A stretch of 64,000 nt of DNA from Halorubrum ruber (GTDB lineage Archaea; Halobacteriota; Halobacteria; Halobacteriales; Haloferacaceae): the NCBI RefSeq assembly GCF_018228765.1, contig NZ_CP073695.1, forward strand, positions 2,046,001 through 2,110,000, given 5' to 3'. Each line of letters opens with the position of its first letter. Position 1 is the first letter of the stretch. Made by a program: the position numbers and the translations under genes. The notes beneath the pieces are model-generated. The model searched no databases and was not told where the DNA came from. It worked only from the letters and a program-made list of their open reading frames with translations. Below, piece after piece: positions 62,417-64,000 of the stretch.

Positions 62417-62935
62417 GTGACTCCGCTCGAACCGACAGACGACCTGCTCGAATCGCTGTACGTCGTCAACAAGGTCGCGAAGCAGTTCGCCGACGAGGCC
62501 ACCGCGGCCTACGAGCGCGGCGACGTCACCGAGAGCAACGTGCGCTCGGCGCGGAAGGACGCCCTCTACCGGCTCAAGACCGCGGTCCTCTCGCGGGTCG
62601 TCGCGTACGACGCCGACCGGGTCACCGGCGAGTACCACGCCATCAACGGCGACGTGTGGCTGTTCCTCACCGTCGGCGACTGGCACTTCCACCAGCCGCC
62701 GCACGCGATCGGCGGCGACCTCACCGACGCGATCGCGATATCGAACTCACGAGCGGACCCGATCGATGCCCCCTACGAGCGCGACTCCGCCGTGAAACGC
62801 TCCGACCGGACGCTCGAAGCGGCCCTGTCGCACCTCGCCGAGGTCGGCGCCAACGCCAACGACCACCTCGCGAGGCCGACGGTCACCAGCGAGCACGACC
62901 GGATCGTCGACGTCCGGTGGTCGTTCCTCTCCTGA
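62417..62935 (+). CDS. conserved haloarchaeal hypothetical protein
   Basis: 172 residues from a GTG (then TPLEPTDDLLESLYVVNKVA); an ATG at 62297 would add 40 residues with poor composition. A helical first part (YVVNKVAKQFADEATAAYER, SARKDALYRLKTAVLSRVV) is followed by a WLFLTVGDWHFHQPPHAIGG strand and a C-terminal DRIVDVRWSFLS. No family recognised. Cytoplasmic; position between oxidase subunit IV and halocyanin gives no firm clue. Confidence 0.65.
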   Translation: MTPLEPTDDLLESLYVVNKVAKQFADEATAAYERGDVTESNVRSARKDALYRLKTAVLSRVVAYDADRVTGEYHAINGDVWLFLTVGDWHFHQPPHAIGGDLTDAIAISNSRADPIDAPYERDSAVKRSDRTLEAALSHLAEVGANANDHLARPTVTSEHDRIVDVRWSFLS

Positions 62936-62994
62936 ACTCCGTCTCGTCGCTACAAAAAGCGATTTCGCGTCCGAACGGCCCGCCGAGAACCCCC

Positions 62995-63501
62995 CTAGGC
63001 TTCGACGACTTCGATCGCGCCGAGCATTCCGTTCGCTTGGTGAGGCGTACACTGGTACAGCTGGATGCCCGTGTTGTCGAACGACTGCTCGAAGGTGTAC
63101 CCCTCCTCGGCGATGGTCTCCCCGTTGTCGAAGTCGGACTCCGACCCCTCAACCGAGGCCACGTTGTGTCCCCCACCGGTCCCGGTCCACTCCCAGACGA
63201 CGGTCGTACTCGAGTCGATCCGGACCGCGGCGGGCGAGAAGGCGAACCCCACGTCGCCGGCGCCGACGTCGATGGTCACCTCGTCTTGGCCCGTGAGATC
63301 CGCCATGGTGCCGTCGTACATGCGGGCCTCCGAGAGGTAGTCGTCGATCTCGCTCGGGACATCTTCGATGACGTTCCCGCCGTCACCGCCGTCCCCACCG
63401 TCGCCGCCGTCCCCGCCGCCGGAACAGCCGGCGAGCGTTCCGATGGTCAGCGCGGCGCCGGTTCCGGCGAGATACCGCCGTCTGGACAGGTTATCAGACA
63501 T
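62995..63501 (-). CDS. halocyanin (blue copper protein), Tat lipoprotein
   Basis: 168 residues. Tat signal NLSRRRYLAGTGAAL with lipobox TLAGC (Cys ~26), then a flexible GGDGG-repeat linker. Type 1 copper ligands: GGGHNVAS (His), LYQCTPHQANGML (Cys, His, Met). Haloarchaeal halocyanins are membrane-attached electron carriers to terminal oxidase; here it is near subunit IV and within 7 kb of the oxidase core. Confidence 0.92.
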   Translation of the reverse strand: MSDNLSRRRYLAGTGAALTIGTLAGCSGGGDGGDGGDGGDGGNVIEDVPSEIDDYLSEARMYDGTMADLTGQDEVTIDVGAGDVGFAFSPAAVRIDSSTTVVWEWTGTGGGHNVASVEGSESDFDNGETIAEEGYTFEQSFDNTGIQLYQCTPHQANGMLGAIEVVEA

Positions 63502-63646
63502 CAGCTATTGTAGGGGCTGAAGATATACAAACCCCCGGATGGGTCTCGATCACCGGGAACATTTCGGCACCGCTCGACCCGTCCGGCGTCGGCGTCTCGC
63601 GGCGCGAGGGGCGGGTTTATCGCGCTCCGGACCCTCCCGCCGACAA

Positions 63647-64000
63647 ATGCGCGAAGACGCGCTGGCGACCCGGCTCGTCGAACACTACGAGGCGACGGTC
63701 GACGACCCGCAAATCCGGCTCGAAGAGCCGTACGACGCCGACGGCCGCGAGGGGGTCGTCGACCTGTTCGTCCGGACGCGGACGCCCGAGCCGGTCGACC
63801 GCGTGATCGAGCTCAAGGCGGACGCCGCGGTCCGCCGGGCCACCGGCGCGAACGAGGTCCTCCGGCAGTACCGCCGGATGGAGCGGTACTTCCACGCCGA
63901 CGAGCGCCACGCGCTCCGCCCCAAGCTCGGCCGCACCGAGCCGGGCGCCCGCTACCTGCTGTGTTTCGCGCCGACGCCGACCTGCGTCCACCACGTCGCG
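63647..64000 (+). CDS. PD-(D/E)xK nuclease-like protein (3' end outside window)
   Basis: 118 residues visible from MREDALATRLVEHYEATVDD. GVVDLFVR (Asp) and VIELKAD (Glu-x-Lys) have the spacing of the PD-(D/E)xK nuclease core, and the following QYRRMERYFHADERH helix fits. A GTTTATCG box lies ~28 nt upstream, giving a near-leaderless gene. The rest lies outside the window, so whether it is a repair or restriction nuclease is open. Confidence 0.65.
   Translation, partial: MREDALATRLVEHYEATVDDPQIRLEEPYDADGREGVVDLFVRTRTPEPVDRVIELKADAAVRRATGANEVLRQYRRMERYFHADERHALRPKLGRTEPGARYLLCFAPTPTCVHHVA

Overview
The window is 64 kb of chromosome from a haloarchaeon, most likely Halorubrum or a close relative. 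The coding sequence is very GC-rich, almost all predicted proteins are strongly acidic, many genes start at or just after the predicted transcription start (leaderless, with TATA-like boxes 25-30 nt upstream), and the gene set is archaeal: diphthamide synthase Dph2, aIF2-beta with a TRAM domain, an XPD-like helicase, a Ski2/Hel308-like helicase, a HalX response regulator, halocyanin, a CoxA-CoxC fusion, and an intron-containing tRNA-Trp. Assignment to Halorubrum is inference; no rRNA is present.

Layout. 1-5.4 kb: FKBP-type isomerase (cut by the window edge), a MinD-like ATPase overlapping a P-loop-less RAD55/KaiC-like protein, a YlbF-like protein, a carboxylesterase, dph2, a zinc-ribbon protein. 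5.57-6.22 kb: a complete 644-bp MITE-like element. 6.3-28.9 kb: mostly housekeeping genes (MetE-like, histidine kinase, SLOG protein, HAD phosphatase, XPD-like helicase, M24 protein, aIF2-beta, initiator tRNA-Met, acyl-CoA ligase, MFS, M42 peptidase, prephenate dehydrogenase, Rsm22-like methyltransferase, HMCES, GDPD, RNase H-like exonuclease, bactofilin-like protein, small haloarchaeal proteins). 28.9-30.6 kb: an accessory patch beside tRNA-Trp with a second element, a broken PIN toxin gene and AT-richer DNA. 30.7-44.4 kb: PRTase-HAD protein, IMP dehydrogenase, HalX regulator, helicase, squalene/phytoene synthase, acyl-CoA dehydrogenase, bPH2 pair, glutamate dehydrogenase. 44.4-44.9 kb: a third element. 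44.9-61.1 kb: YqjF-like, CDF transporter, HD protein, a TetR-controlled secreted-protein/RND exporter locus, cytochrome oxidase genes, epimerase, GNAT, aldehyde dehydrogenase. 61.26-61.8 kb: a fourth element. 62-64 kb: oxidase subunit IV, halocyanin, start of a nuclease-like gene.

The main discovery candidate is the repeat family. Four copies (plus a 3' fragment behind dph2) share a ~300-nt core that folds the same way in every copy although the paired bases differ: a 5' hairpin (P1), a second hairpin (P2), both with GA/GA internal loops in most copies, and a long-range helix (P3) closed by invariant CUC-AAAG / CUUU-GAG strands around an invariant GGG/GGG internal loop. Compensatory changes are visible among only four copies. 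A TATTTAAAT-like box sits about 25 nt before the expected RNA start. Copy 1 is a full transposable unit with 17-bp terminal inverted repeats resembling IS6-family ends and a perfect 8-bp target duplication; in copy 2 the core is inverted relative to the same outer ends. This looks like a MITE that carries a structured non-coding RNA gene.

Other points: 3'-end duplications 112-133 bp downstream of both tRNA genes, each followed by a fold-back sequence; three genes broken by single-base losses in G/C runs, which look like sequence errors; and a clear TetR operator between two leaderless divergent promoters.
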